From an uncultured Gammaproteobacteria bacterium (GTDB taxonomy: Bacteria; Pseudomonadota; Gammaproteobacteria; Pseudomonadales; Azotimanducaceae_A): a stretch of DNA of 26,208 nt. The notes beneath the pieces are model-generated. The model was not told the origin of the DNA. It ran no database searches and was given only the letters and a program-made list of their open reading frames with translations. The stretch covers positions 1 to 26,208 of the forward strand of contig CAJWZG010000010.1 in assembly GCA_913049565.1 (NCBI GenBank), given 5' to 3'. The position numbers were made by a program, and so were the translations under genes. This document shows, one piece after another, positions 8,932 to 16,487 of this stretch (the first letter of the stretch is position 1; each line of letters begins with the position of its first letter).

Positions 8932-9717
8932 GTGGGTATAGCCTCACTAGGCAGCGGAAGCAGAGGGAACGGCACCTTAGTAGCCATCGGTGGTGCCGTA
9001 TTTTTGGTCGACTGCGGCTTTACCCTCAAACAAACTGAGCAACGCTTAGCGCGCTTGCAGCTCAGTCCCGGTGACTTATCTGCCATATTAGTCAGCCATG
9101 AACATAGTGATCATATTGCAGGTGTGGCAGCGTTAGCGCACCGTTATGGTGTGCCCGTTTATGCATCCTACGGAACGCTAAAAGCCAGTCCCAAGGGCTT
9201 TAACTGCAACGCTTTTGACGGCGATATCGCCTTTGAATTGGCGGGTGTCACGGTGAATCCGGTCGTAGTGCCGCACGATGCGCGAGAACCCACACAGTTT
9301 GTGTTTGAATACGACGCGCTGCGTATTGGCGTGTTGTCTGATTTGGGCAGTGTCACCCAGCATGTGGCTCAGCAATTCTCGGGGTGTCATTATTTGTTGC
9401 TGGAAGCAAACCACGACCGCGCCATGCTGCAACGTGGCAGTTACCCGGCATCGCTGAAACGCCGAGTGGGCGGCGACCTCGGGCATCTGTCTAATACCCA
9501 AGCTCTGGAATTGTTAAATCACGTTGCCCACCCAGAGCTCCATGTTGTGATTGGCCATATAAGCGAGCAAAACAACGACGCAAACTTGGTTGAGGCCCTG
9601 TTTAGTGAGTTGCGACCGAAGCTGGCTAGCTTGAGTATTGCGACTCAAAGCGAGGGCCAGATATGGGTCGGTGAGCAACCAATAACGCGGCAGATATCTT
9701 TCGACAAGGTGATGTAA
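8932..9717 (+). CDS. MBL-fold metallo-hydrolase (PA1012/YycJ-like)
   Basis: This is a 261-residue cytosolic metallo-beta-lactamase-fold protein. The metal motif SHEHSDH is at residues 55-61, with further conserved metal or catalytic elements VVPHDA, EANHD, GHLSN and GHISEQNN in the usual order. These are features of the YycJ/VicX-like subgroup, whose members act as nucleases or phosphodiesterases; the reaction here is unproven. The start is GTG at 8932, the first possible codon after an in-frame TAG at 8929-8931, giving M-G-I-A-S-L-G-S-G-S-R-G-N, which matches the family N-terminus. There is no good ribosome site, so coupling to bamC (stop 16 bases upstream) is likely. In Pseudomonas the orthologue sits between bamC and purC; here purC is absent. 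Confidence 0.9.
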   Translation: MGIASLGSGSRGNGTLVAIGGAVFLVDCGFTLKQTEQRLARLQLSPGDLSAILVSHEHSDHIAGVAALAHRYGVPVYASYGTLKASPKGFNCNAFDGDIAFELAGVTVNPVVVPHDAREPTQFVFEYDALRIGVLSDLGSVTQHVAQQFSGCHYLLLEANHDRAMLQRGSYPASLKRRVGGDLGHLSNTQALELLNHVAHPELHVVIGHISEQNNDANLVEALFSELRPKLASLSIATQSEGQIWVGEQPITRQISFDKVM

Positions 9718-9793
9718 AATCGGGCCTTCCGGGCAGTCTTGCTGAATAGCGCGGCTGTCTCAGACCAATCAACGGCATCGAGGAAAACACCGC

Positions 9794-10636
9794 ATGCAAC
9801 CTATCAACGCCTCTTTGGAGAATTTTCAAACGGAAGTTGTAGATGCTTCCCAGCACACCCCGGTCGTTCTGCTGTTTTGGGCGGACCAAGTGCCGGAGTC
9901 CGTGCAAATCAAAGCGATGGCGGAAAATGTCCTCGCAGATTATGCGGGCAAGGCGGTGTTGGCGTTATCCGATGTGGCTCAAGATCAGAGTCTGGCTCCT
10001 CGGCTTCAAGTACAGGGTTTGCCGAGTATTCGTATCATCGATAAAGGAGCGATAGCCGAACAAATTGACGGACCAGTAGACGAAGCACAGCTTCGAACCA
10101 TCATGGATGGCCTCACCCAGTCCTCGGTCGAAGCGATGCAGGGCGATTTGGATCAACTTATCGAATCCGGCGACCTTGCAGGCGCCGCAGCGGCACTTCA
10201 GCAAAGTATTCAAGAGGAGCCGAAGAATCAGTCGTTGCGCGTAGAGTTGGCTGATGTACTGGTGCGCAAGGGCGACCTCGATGACGCGCGCACCGTGCTG
10301 GCCTCGATTGCGGAAGAGACAGAAGGGCGTGCGCGTCCGCAAAATCGATTGGAATTCGCGGAAGAAGCAGCCGCTATGGACAGCTTGGAGAGCTTGCAAG
10401 GGGCCGTTAAAAGCAATCCGCAGGATCTCGAGTCTCTTTACTGCCTTGCCATTGTGCAGATGGTTGCGGGGCAGACCGAACTGGCACTAGAGATGTGTCT
10501 TGAGATACTTCGCAATGATCGAGACTTTCGGAACGACATCGGTCGCTTGACCATGATTCGCATATTCGACGTACTTGGCAAGGGCAATGAGATGGCGACT
10601 CGTTATCGGCGCAAGCTCTTTAATGCCCTACACTAA
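9794..10636 (+). CDS. cnoX: Thioredoxin-TPR protein of the CnoX/YbbN family lacking active-site cysteines
   Basis: CnoX (YbbN) is a cytosolic chaperedoxin: a thioredoxin domain fused to a TPR-like domain that holds oxidised proteins and passes them to GroEL or DnaK. The 280-residue product has a thioredoxin domain at about 1-110: VVLLFWA is at about 24-30, and the active-site stretch that is normally W-C-x-x-C reads A-D-Q-V-P-E-S with no cysteine. The cis-proline motif GLPSIRI is retained. A C-terminal helical repeat domain (about 115-275) contains alternating A/L-rich helices. E. coli CnoX has already lost one cysteine (SxxC); this one has lost both, so it cannot do thiol exchange at that site and probably acts as a pure chaperone or adaptor. 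GAGGA precedes the ATG by about 9 bases. The 76-base gap from the MBL gene suggests the same transcript. Confidence 0.85.
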   Translation: MQPINASLENFQTEVVDASQHTPVVLLFWADQVPESVQIKAMAENVLADYAGKAVLALSDVAQDQSLAPRLQVQGLPSIRIIDKGAIAEQIDGPVDEAQLRTIMDGLTQSSVEAMQGDLDQLIESGDLAGAAAALQQSIQEEPKNQSLRVELADVLVRKGDLDDARTVLASIAEETEGRARPQNRLEFAEEAAAMDSLESLQGAVKSNPQDLESLYCLAIVQMVAGQTELALEMCLEILRNDRDFRNDIGRLTMIRIFDVLGKGNEMATRYRRKLFNALH

Positions 10637-10767
10637 GAACCAAGTGGTTGACCAAATTTAGGGTCGAAGTGTCTATATTTCACTCGGCGTATTCAAATCT
10701 AACGGTTAAAAATCGCTGCAAAAAAAGGCGGAACTAACCCTCTATCCAGACAAAATATGGGGCTTTT

Positions 10768-10785
10768 AGTTAGCAAGCACTAACT
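10768..10785. promoter_or_regulatory. Palindrome AGTTAG-N6-CTAACT, TetR-operator-like
   Basis: AGTTAG (10768-10773) and CTAACT (10780-10785) form a perfect 6-base inverted repeat around CAAGCA. Symmetric AGTTAG/CTAACT half-sites are common in operators of TetR-family repressors. The site is about 130 bases past the CnoX-like gene and about 420 bases before the GS-family gene, so its target is unclear. No TetR gene is present in the window. Confidence 0.4.
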
Positions 10786-10860
10786 TATGGGTCTCGTTTT
10801 ATGCACATTCGCACGCAAAAAAACTGTTAGCGTTAAGATGCGAGCCATCGTTAGTGTGCT

Positions 10861-10994
10861 GTTGAAATAAAACTCATAACTATCTGAAAAATATAGATAA
10901 AAATAGATATTTTCTAGCATCAGAGGCCTTTTTGGCAGACCTGTAAGAAAATGATGAGCGAATTGCCCGCAAGTTATCCTCAAAGTTATCCACA
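10861..10994. other. AT-rich tract followed by DnaA boxes
   Basis: An AT-rich stretch contains ATAGATA twice (10893-10899 and 10903-10909), exactly 10 bases apart. It is followed by TTATCCTCA (10974-10982, one mismatch) and TTATCCACA (10986-10994, a perfect DnaA box) in the same orientation. This is an origin-like layout on a small scale, but two boxes are too few for a chromosomal origin and no origin-linked genes are nearby. It may titrate DnaA or make a promoter DnaA-responsive. Sequence matches are seen directly; function is inferred. Confidence 0.4.
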
Positions 10995-11207
10995 GTCTTA
11001 GCGCATAAGCTGTGTAAAAAAGGTTGTGGTCTGGGGGTAAACGCCGATCAAATCTGGGCGTGAGAATATTGGTAACAGCTAAAGCGCGGATCGTAACGGA
11101 TAGACGTCAGCAGTTGGAATTATCTCGCGATGATTTAGGCTGCTGAGTAAGATCTTTCGTCGAAGAGATACCTGTTTGCTCCCACATCATCAGGAGGACC
11201 GATTAAA

Positions 11208-12608
11208 ATGACGGAACAGCGGACAACATCACAGCTCGAGATTGCGCAACGTATGGAGGAGGCGCTTGCTCGATATCAAAAGCTTGGGGTCAGGCAGGTG
11301 AAGCTAGGACTGACAGACATCGATGGTGTGATTCGCGGTAAGTATGTTGGATTGCAAAAGTTCGAGAGTTTAATGAACAAGCAAGGGGGCTTTTGTGACT
11401 GTGTCTTTGGTTGGGACATAGACGATCAACTTTATGAGGGTGGCGATTACACTGGCTGGCATAGTGGTTTTCCAGATACCGGATTTCGACTCTTGGTAGA
11501 GAGTGAGCGCTGGTTGGCGGAAGAGCAGTGCCCTTATTTTATTGCCGAGTTTGTTGAGCGCAATGGCAGCGATCATCCGCTATGTCCTCGAACGCGGCTG
11601 CGCACTGTGCTGGATCGATTGGCCGATCAAGGTTTGAGCGTCAGGGCAGGCTTTGAATACGAGTTTTTTGTCTTCAATGAAACACCTCACAGCGTGCGCG
11701 AAAAGGGCTATAGAAACCTCAATTCGATTACCCCGGGTAACTTCGGTTACTCGGTGTTACGGACATCTGCGCTGGGCAAGGAATTCACAGATTTCATGAA
11801 CTACTGTGCTGATATCGACTGCGAATTGGAAGGCCTGCACTGTGAGACAGGTCCCGGTGTGTGGGAGGCGGCGCTGGCGTCACAGCAAGGTTTGGCCGCA
11901 GCAGACCGAGCCTCCCTCTTTAAGACCCTGTCCAAGGGCTATTTTCAGCGTCGCGACATGTTGGCAACGTTTATGGCCAAGTGGTCTATGGACTACCCAG
12001 GTCAAAGTGGCCATCTTCACCTTAGCCTCAGCGATGCTGACGGAGTAAACATTTTTTACGATGCGACGGATGCCAATGGAATCTCGTCGAAGATGCGTGC
12101 GGCGGTGGCAGGTTTACAGCGCTATTTGCCACAGTTTTTGGTCATGCTCGCGCCTACGGTCAATAGCTATACGCGCCTCGTGAAAGGTGCCTGGGCGCCA
12201 ACCGCGGCGACTTGGGGTATTGAAAATCGCACGGCGGCAATACGTGTGATACCGGGCGATAGCCAGAGCCAGCGCGTTGAGGTCAGGGTGGGAGGCGCTG
12301 ATGCCAATCCTTATTTGGTGCAGGCAGCCGCTCTGGCGGCTATGGAGATCGGTTTGCAGGAAGCGATGACTCCGGATGAGCCAGTCGCCGGTAACGCCTA
12401 CGAAGCGGAGGACAATCTGCCGATCGAGTATCATTTTGCTGCTGATCTTGCCACCGCTGCGGATCAGTTCACACAATCCAGCGCAGCGAAAGCGCAGTTT
12501 GGCGAGGCCTTTGTCGATCATTTTGCAATGACAAGACAGTGGGAGGCGCGCGAATATCATCGAACCGTCAATAGTTGGCAGCTCGAGCGGTATTTCGAAA
12601 TCGTTTGA
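11208..12608 (+). CDS. Glutamine synthetase family protein (gamma-glutamyl-amine ligase type)
   Basis: The 466-residue product belongs to the GS-I-like superfamily that joins glutamate to ammonia or amines using ATP. An N-terminal beta-grasp region (about 28-100: VRQVKLGLTDIDGVIRGK) precedes the catalytic domain. Visible site residues are E150 and E152 (GFEYEFF), E213 and E220 (CETGPGVWE), H269 and H271 (GHLHLS), N319 and R323 (NSYTRL), R341 and R346 (ENRTAAIRV), and E358 (VEVRVGGADANPYL). The DIDGxxRGK opening and lack of a GlnA adenylylation loop place it with PuuA-like and other gamma-glutamyl-amine ligases rather than housekeeping GlnA. AGGAGG lies about 10 bases before the ATG. The next gene encodes a class I amidotransferase, as in gamma-glutamylation pathways (putrescine, ethanolamine, isopropylamine, aniline). 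The amine here cannot be named. Confidence 0.9.
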   Translation: MTEQRTTSQLEIAQRMEEALARYQKLGVRQVKLGLTDIDGVIRGKYVGLQKFESLMNKQGGFCDCVFGWDIDDQLYEGGDYTGWHSGFPDTGFRLLVESERWLAEEQCPYFIAEFVERNGSDHPLCPRTRLRTVLDRLADQGLSVRAGFEYEFFVFNETPHSVREKGYRNLNSITPGNFGYSVLRTSALGKEFTDFMNYCADIDCELEGLHCETGPGVWEAALASQQGLAAADRASLFKTLSKGYFQRRDMLATFMAKWSMDYPGQSGHLHLSLSDADGVNIFYDATDANGISSKMRAAVAGLQRYLPQFLVMLAPTVNSYTRLVKGAWAPTAATWGIENRTAAIRVIPGDSQSQRVEVRVGGADANPYLVQAAALAAMEIGLQEAMTPDEPVAGNAYEAEDNLPIEYHFAADLATAADQFTQSSAAKAQFGEAFVDHFAMTRQWEAREYHRTVNSWQLERYFEIV

Positions 12609-12636
12609 ACAGCAGATTCGCTTTGGGGACGTCCCT

Positions 12637-13395
12637 ATGACATTGCATCTCGGTATTTTGCAAACAGACTCGGTATTGGAGCGGTTGCAACCGCGTTTTG
12701 GTGACTATCCAAATATGTTCGAGGCGTTGTTCCGCGCAGAAGACTCAACGATGACGTTCACCACCTACGACGTGCAACGTTGTTTACCCCAGCATTTGGA
12801 TTGCGATGCTTACCTGATCACCGGCTGCAAACTAAGCGTTTATGATGATTTGGCTTGGATTCGCGAACTCGCTAATTTTGTCGGTCGGGTGATAGCGGCT
12901 AAAAAGAAAATTCTCGGCATCTGTTTTGGCCATCAGCTCATCGCACATTTCTTTGGCGGCCGTGCAGGTGCCGCTGCGGCGGGGTGGGGTGTCGGTGTGC
13001 AAACCTGTGATTTGTTGCACAGCGAACCTTGGATGCAGCGAGTGGGTCGCCTGCGGTCTAAGTTGCGGTTGGTGTCTAGTCATAAAGATCAGGTGCTAGC
13101 GTTACCAGATGGGGCACGAGTCTTCGCCAGCAGTGATTTTTGTCCGATATCTGGTTTCACAATAGGTAGTGAGGTGCTGACGATTCAGGGACACCCAGAG
13201 CTGAGCCCAGATTACTCGAGGGCACTGTTGGAGGTGCGTCGAGAATTACTGGGTGAGAGCGTTTATCGGGCAGGGCTAGAGAGCCTAGTCGAAGGTACAG
13301 ACTCGCAGTTGTTCACCCGATGGATGCTGTCTTTCATCAGCGAATCGGTAGTGTCTGAAAATTCAAGTGTGGCTTGGAGTGCGCCTCATGGCTAA
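12637..13395 (+). CDS. Class I glutamine amidotransferase-like protein
   Basis: The 252-residue product has the GATase fold of GMP-synthase-type amidotransferases. The nucleophile C96 is in GICFGHQ, and H186 with E188 in QGHPE completes the triad. The oxyanion-side motif reads ITGCKLSVYDD, where GS is the usual start, and SSHKDQV is also conserved. It opens with GILQTD and FGDYPNMF, typical of stand-alone members. It follows the GS-family gene by 28 bases (GGGGA before the ATG) and probably hydrolyses a gamma-glutamyl bond or supplies ammonia to the partner ligase. This is the role of PuuD in putrescine use and of TdnT-like proteins in aniline use, though the assignment here rests on context. 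Its last 8 bases overlap the next start, so the cluster is tightly coupled. Confidence 0.88.
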   Translation: MTLHLGILQTDSVLERLQPRFGDYPNMFEALFRAEDSTMTFTTYDVQRCLPQHLDCDAYLITGCKLSVYDDLAWIRELANFVGRVIAAKKKILGICFGHQLIAHFFGGRAGAAAAGWGVGVQTCDLLHSEPWMQRVGRLRSKLRLVSSHKDQVLALPDGARVFASSDFCPISGFTIGSEVLTIQGHPELSPDYSRALLEVRRELLGESVYRAGLESLVEGTDSQLFTRWMLSFISESVVSENSSVAWSAPHG

Positions 13396-13888
13396 GCCAC
13401 CGCGCGGATTTGGCCGATTTTTGCTGCGTGGCGCGCGATTACTGAAAAATCCGCGTTTACTAAAAGAAATACTTAGCAAGGCGGTCAGTAAGATGGGCCG
13501 TGCAGGAGGTGGCCCCTTCGGCGAAGTGAAAGAGCAGTTGCAGCGCCTCATTGCTCTGCTGCGGGCGTATGTCTCCGGCGAATATCGAGATGTGTCGACT
13601 CAGACCATGGTGACTGTTGCGGCAGCCGTAGTATATTTTGTGGTGCCATTTGACGGTATTCCGGATTTTTTGTTTGGCTGGGGCTTAGTTGACGACGCGG
13701 CAGTGATCAGTTTCGTGGCCGCACAACTTGCGGGAGAGTTAGAGGCATTCGCGCGATGGCAAGAAGGCCAGCAGGAAGAACTTCATCAGGAAGATCCTGA
13801 GCAGCAAGAGCCTAGAAAATGTGAGGCCCCGCAGGAGCATGTTGACCAAGATAAACAAACACCTGATAAACCGGACAATAAAGACTGA
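13388..13888 (+). CDS. DUF1232 (YkvA-type) membrane protein
   Basis: I chose ATG 13388 over the in-frame GTG 13367 because GGAG lies 8 bases before it; this gives a 166-residue protein. A basic N-terminus (MAKPPRGFGRFLLRGARLL) precedes the DUF1232 core at about residues 65-115: the YRDVSTQ start, then AAAVVYFVVPFDGIPDFL and LVDDAAVISFV, the usual P-x-D-x-I-P-D and DD pattern. The core contains one or two membrane-embedded helices. The C-terminal 45 residues are a Gln/Glu/Asp/Lys-rich, low-complexity hydrophilic tail. The function of the family is unknown. It overlaps the amidotransferase by 8 bases, and its own 3' end overlaps the DUF3108 gene start in another frame, so all four genes of the cluster are packed together. 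Confidence 0.8.
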   Translation: MAKPPRGFGRFLLRGARLLKNPRLLKEILSKAVSKMGRAGGGPFGEVKEQLQRLIALLRAYVSGEYRDVSTQTMVTVAAAVVYFVVPFDGIPDFLFGWGLVDDAAVISFVAAQLAGELEAFARWQEGQQEELHQEDPEQQEPRKCEAPQEHVDQDKQTPDKPDNKD

Positions 13889-14702
13889 TACAGCAAGTTG
13901 GTTGGCGTTCTGTCGCATTTTCGTTTTCGCGACATCGGTAGTGATCGCAACTGCGGCACCTACAGCAAGCAACGCTACGGTATTGCCATCCTCGGACATG
14001 CAGCTGAAATACCGAGTCTATGCTTTTGGATTACCCACCTGGTTAGATGCTTCGGTAGACGTCAGTTTTGCAGATCAAAAGATCACCATGATCAGCACAT
14101 TGAAAAGTTGGCTGGTGGGCAACTTTCATGAAACCTCCTTCCTCTGGACTGATTGCCAATATCAGCCATCAGGCTATACCAACAGTGGATTCAGTCCGGG
14201 CTGGGAGTTCGATGATGCACTGCAATACGACTGGGACAATGGCGTCGCTCGCTATCAGGGCTATCTTCAGCGGCCACAACAGGAGCGCGCTTATCAGGAA
14301 CTCGAGCACGTGCTGGATCAGGCGCAACATCGAGGCTTCTACGTCGACAAACTCAGTCAGTTCTTTGTCATGGGGTGCTATTTTGACCGGTTGGATACCG
14401 CAGAAAGCGATGAACCTCTACGACTGAACTATCTTGACGACACATTGGGGCGCTATCGAGTCCAAATCAGGAAGCGCGGAAAAAAAATCAAAGTAGCCGG
14501 CAAACCCTATTCAACTATCGAGGTGCAATCCGAACCCTACGAGGCCACCCCCGGCAGCATTCATCGCAGGGTTAATTATTGGTTAGCGCCAGACCTTGGG
14601 TATCTGCCAGTGTTGATCAAAACAAAAATCGGCAGTATGCCGCTCAAGGTACGGCTCACTAATCTAGGCGAAGCCGCATCGAGAGAGACGAGTTCCCGCT
14701 AG
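13839..14702 (+). CDS. DUF3108 domain exported protein
   Basis: The DUF3108 family consists of secreted or periplasmic beta-rich proteins of unknown function. From ATG 13839 the product is 287 residues, with a long polar N-terminus, a hydrophobic core (about 25-42) and a likely cleavage site near ASNA. The mature part starts MQLKYRVYAFGLP and ends with WLAPDLGYLPVLIK, both typical of the family. The start is uncertain. AGGAG abuts ATG 13839 with one base between; GTG 13821 is also in frame; and TTG starts near 13900 would remove the 50-base overlap with the DUF1232 gene and give a shorter, cleaner signal peptide. Followed by a 133-base gap containing a palindrome but no clear terminator. Confidence 0.82.
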   Translation: MLTKINKHLINRTIKTDTASWLAFCRIFVFATSVVIATAAPTASNATVLPSSDMQLKYRVYAFGLPTWLDASVDVSFADQKITMISTLKSWLVGNFHETSFLWTDCQYQPSGYTNSGFSPGWEFDDALQYDWDNGVARYQGYLQRPQQERAYQELEHVLDQAQHRGFYVDKLSQFFVMGCYFDRLDTAESDEPLRLNYLDDTLGRYRVQIRKRGKKIKVAGKPYSTIEVQSEPYEATPGSIHRRVNYWLAPDLGYLPVLIKTKIGSMPLKVRLTNLGEAASRETSSR

Positions 14703-14800
14703 GCATTAGACCTTGCTCGCCGTTTCCTCCAATATCTTTAAAGAACGCCTCTCGTGTTAGCGAGGGACTTTGGTTGGGCATGGAACTGAGTCGGAACTGG

Positions 14801-14815
14801 CTAGTAACTAACTAG
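14801..14815. promoter_or_regulatory. 15-base palindrome CTAGT-N5-ACTAG before the acyl-CoA synthetase
   Basis: CTAGT (14801-14805) and ACTAG (14811-14815) flank AACTA. The palindrome ends 20 bases before the TTG start codon of the acyl-CoA synthetase, just ahead of its ribosome site AGAGGGAGAG. The size and place fit an operator, most likely for a TetR-type regulator of acyl-CoA genes, but no regulator gene is present to support this. Confidence 0.45.
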
Positions 14816-14835
14816 TAAAAAGAGGGAGAGCAATC

Positions 14836-16449
14836 TTGGACTTTCATTTTGCCTCGGCGTGGGAAATCGTCGCCGACAAATATCCGCATCGCATCGCAAC
14901 TATTTCAGACGGTAGGTCTCTGGCGTGGAAAGATTTTGAACATCGAGCGTCTTGTATCGCCAGCCTTTTGGAAGCCCATGGTTTGGGTTCCGATTCCAAA
15001 GCAGGTCTGTATTTGCACAATTGCAGTGAATATCAAGAGGCCCAGTTCGGCATCTTTAAGGTGGGTGGCTGTCCGATCAACGTCAACTATCGCTACAAGT
15101 CTGATGAGTTGGTCTACCTGTTGGAAAACAGCGATGCTGAAGCTGTTTTTTTCCAATCGTGTTACGCCATGCGAATCTGGGAAATTCGTGACCGGCTACC
15201 CAATGTTAAGTTGTTTGTGCAAATTGACGACGGCACCGAGTCTTTACTAAAAGGCGCCGTGGATTACGAACGCGCTATTCGCACGAATTCCCCCTTGCCT
15301 CGTCGCACCCAAAATCCTGATGGGGTTTATATGCTGTACACAGGTGGTACGACAGGGATGCCAAAAGGTGTCATGTACCCGGTGGGTGATTTCGCTGGAT
15401 TCTTTCTCGCGATGGGTGCCGAGGGCCGAGGCATAGAGGCGCCAGAGAATCTTGCGGCCTACAGTGACTTTCTGGATCAAATCACCGAGCCTCCTGTAAG
15501 CCTGCCAGCCTGTCCACTTATGCATGGCACCGGTGTGTGGCTCGGCAGTTTTGCGCCCATGCTGCTTGGCGGCACAGTAGTGACGACTTCTAGGCTCGGG
15601 CTGAATCCTGACGCGCTGTTGGCCATGGTTGAGGATCACAGTGTCACGGATATGGTCATCGTCGGCGATGCGTTCGCCCGTCCGATTCTTGGGGCGCTGG
15701 ATGACGCTGAAAAGAGAGGAACCCCTTATCGGATTGAATCGCTCAAGCAGATCGTATCGAGCGGGGTGATGTGGAGTACCGAGATTAAGCAAGGATTGTT
15801 GGGCCACCACGATATGGTTTTGGCTGATGTTATGGGTTCAACCGAAGGAGGCATGGGCAGTTCGGTAATGACGCGGGAGGCTGTAGCCAGCACGGCAAAG
15901 TTTGAACTCAATGAAGGTGTCGCTGTCATTACCGATGATGACCGAATGGTTGAGCCCGGTTCGGGAGAAATGGGCAAGATTGCGACATCGGCCTTTGTGC
16001 CATTGGGATATTACAAAGACCCGGAAAAATCGGCAGCGACATTTCGTGAAGTCGACGGTGTGCGATATAGCTTTCCCGGTGACTACGCCACAGTAGAGGC
16101 TGATGGCAGCATAACTTTGCTGGGGCGAGGCAGTGCATGCATCAACAGCGGCGGCGAAAAGATCTTTCCAGAGGAGGTCGAAGAGGCGGTTAAGCGCTAC
16201 GCGGTTGTTGAAGACTGCTTGGTTGTGGGTTTGCCGGATGAACGCTTCGGTGAGCAGGTTGTGGCGGTAGCATCGTTGCGCGAAGGTGCAAACGCCTCTG
16301 CTGAGGATGTCATCGCCTTTGCCGCCGATCATCTTGCGGGCTACAAGTTGCCCAGACGGGTGTTGTTAACCGATGTGGTGCGCCGCGCTCCAAACGGTAA
16401 AGCCGACTATAAGTGGGCTAAATCGTTTGCAGAAAAGATGCTCGCATAA
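14836..16449 (+). CDS. Acyl-CoA synthetase (AMP-forming, FadD type)
   Basis: This ANL-superfamily enzyme activates a carboxylic acid to its CoA thioester through an acyl-AMP in the cytosol. The product is 537 residues. The phosphate-binding P-loop YTGGTTGMPKG is at about 168-178, the GSTEGG motif (adenine side) near 336, the hinge region with GDYATVE and LLGRG near 416-435, the SGGEKIFPEEVE C-domain motif near 438, and the catalytic lysine K522 in NGKADYKW. The start is TTG 14836, supported by AGAGGGAGAG a few bases upstream and by the common family opening MDFHFA. It resembles synthetases used for branched or steroid side-chain acids more than classic FadD, but the substrate is not readable from sequence. 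A CoA-transferase follows 38 bases on. Confidence 0.9.
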   Translation: MDFHFASAWEIVADKYPHRIATISDGRSLAWKDFEHRASCIASLLEAHGLGSDSKAGLYLHNCSEYQEAQFGIFKVGGCPINVNYRYKSDELVYLLENSDAEAVFFQSCYAMRIWEIRDRLPNVKLFVQIDDGTESLLKGAVDYERAIRTNSPLPRRTQNPDGVYMLYTGGTTGMPKGVMYPVGDFAGFFLAMGAEGRGIEAPENLAAYSDFLDQITEPPVSLPACPLMHGTGVWLGSFAPMLLGGTVVTTSRLGLNPDALLAMVEDHSVTDMVIVGDAFARPILGALDDAEKRGTPYRIESLKQIVSSGVMWSTEIKQGLLGHHDMVLADVMGSTEGGMGSSVMTREAVASTAKFELNEGVAVITDDDRMVEPGSGEMGKIATSAFVPLGYYKDPEKSAATFREVDGVRYSFPGDYATVEADGSITLLGRGSACINSGGEKIFPEEVEEAVKRYAVVEDCLVVGLPDERFGEQVVAVASLREGANASAEDVIAFAADHLAGYKLPRRVLLTDVVRRAPNGKADYKWAKSFAEKMLA

Positions 16450-16487
16450 GCCAGCCAGCATAGGCGCAGAATAAATCAGGAGAGTAT

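Larger units (their letters stand above)
10637..11207. other. 571-base intergenic region with several regulatory-looking structures
   Basis: This is the longest non-coding gap. No open frame here has coding character. It holds, in order, a palindrome resembling a TetR operator (10768-10785), scattered GTTAG half-sites (10826-10830 and 10850-10854), an AT-rich tract with a 10-base-phased repeat (about 10861-10917), two DnaA-box-like sites (10974-10994), and the GS gene's ribosome site AGGAGG near 11191. I saw no convincing sigma-70 or sigma-54 promoter and no rho-independent terminator after the CnoX-like gene. Confidence 0.7.

Noticed and set aside
10930..10950. Sigma-54 promoter before the GS-family gene (TGGCA at 10933)
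   Set aside because: The required GC element at the -12 position is missing at the right spacing.
10861..10994. Chromosomal replication origin
   Set aside because: Only two DnaA boxes and no origin-linked genes (dnaA, mnmG, rpmH) nearby; downgraded to a DnaA-box finding.
14745..14770. Weak hairpin CTCG...CGAG after the DUF3108 gene as a terminator
   Set aside because: Short stem with a G-T pair and no T-run; not convincing.
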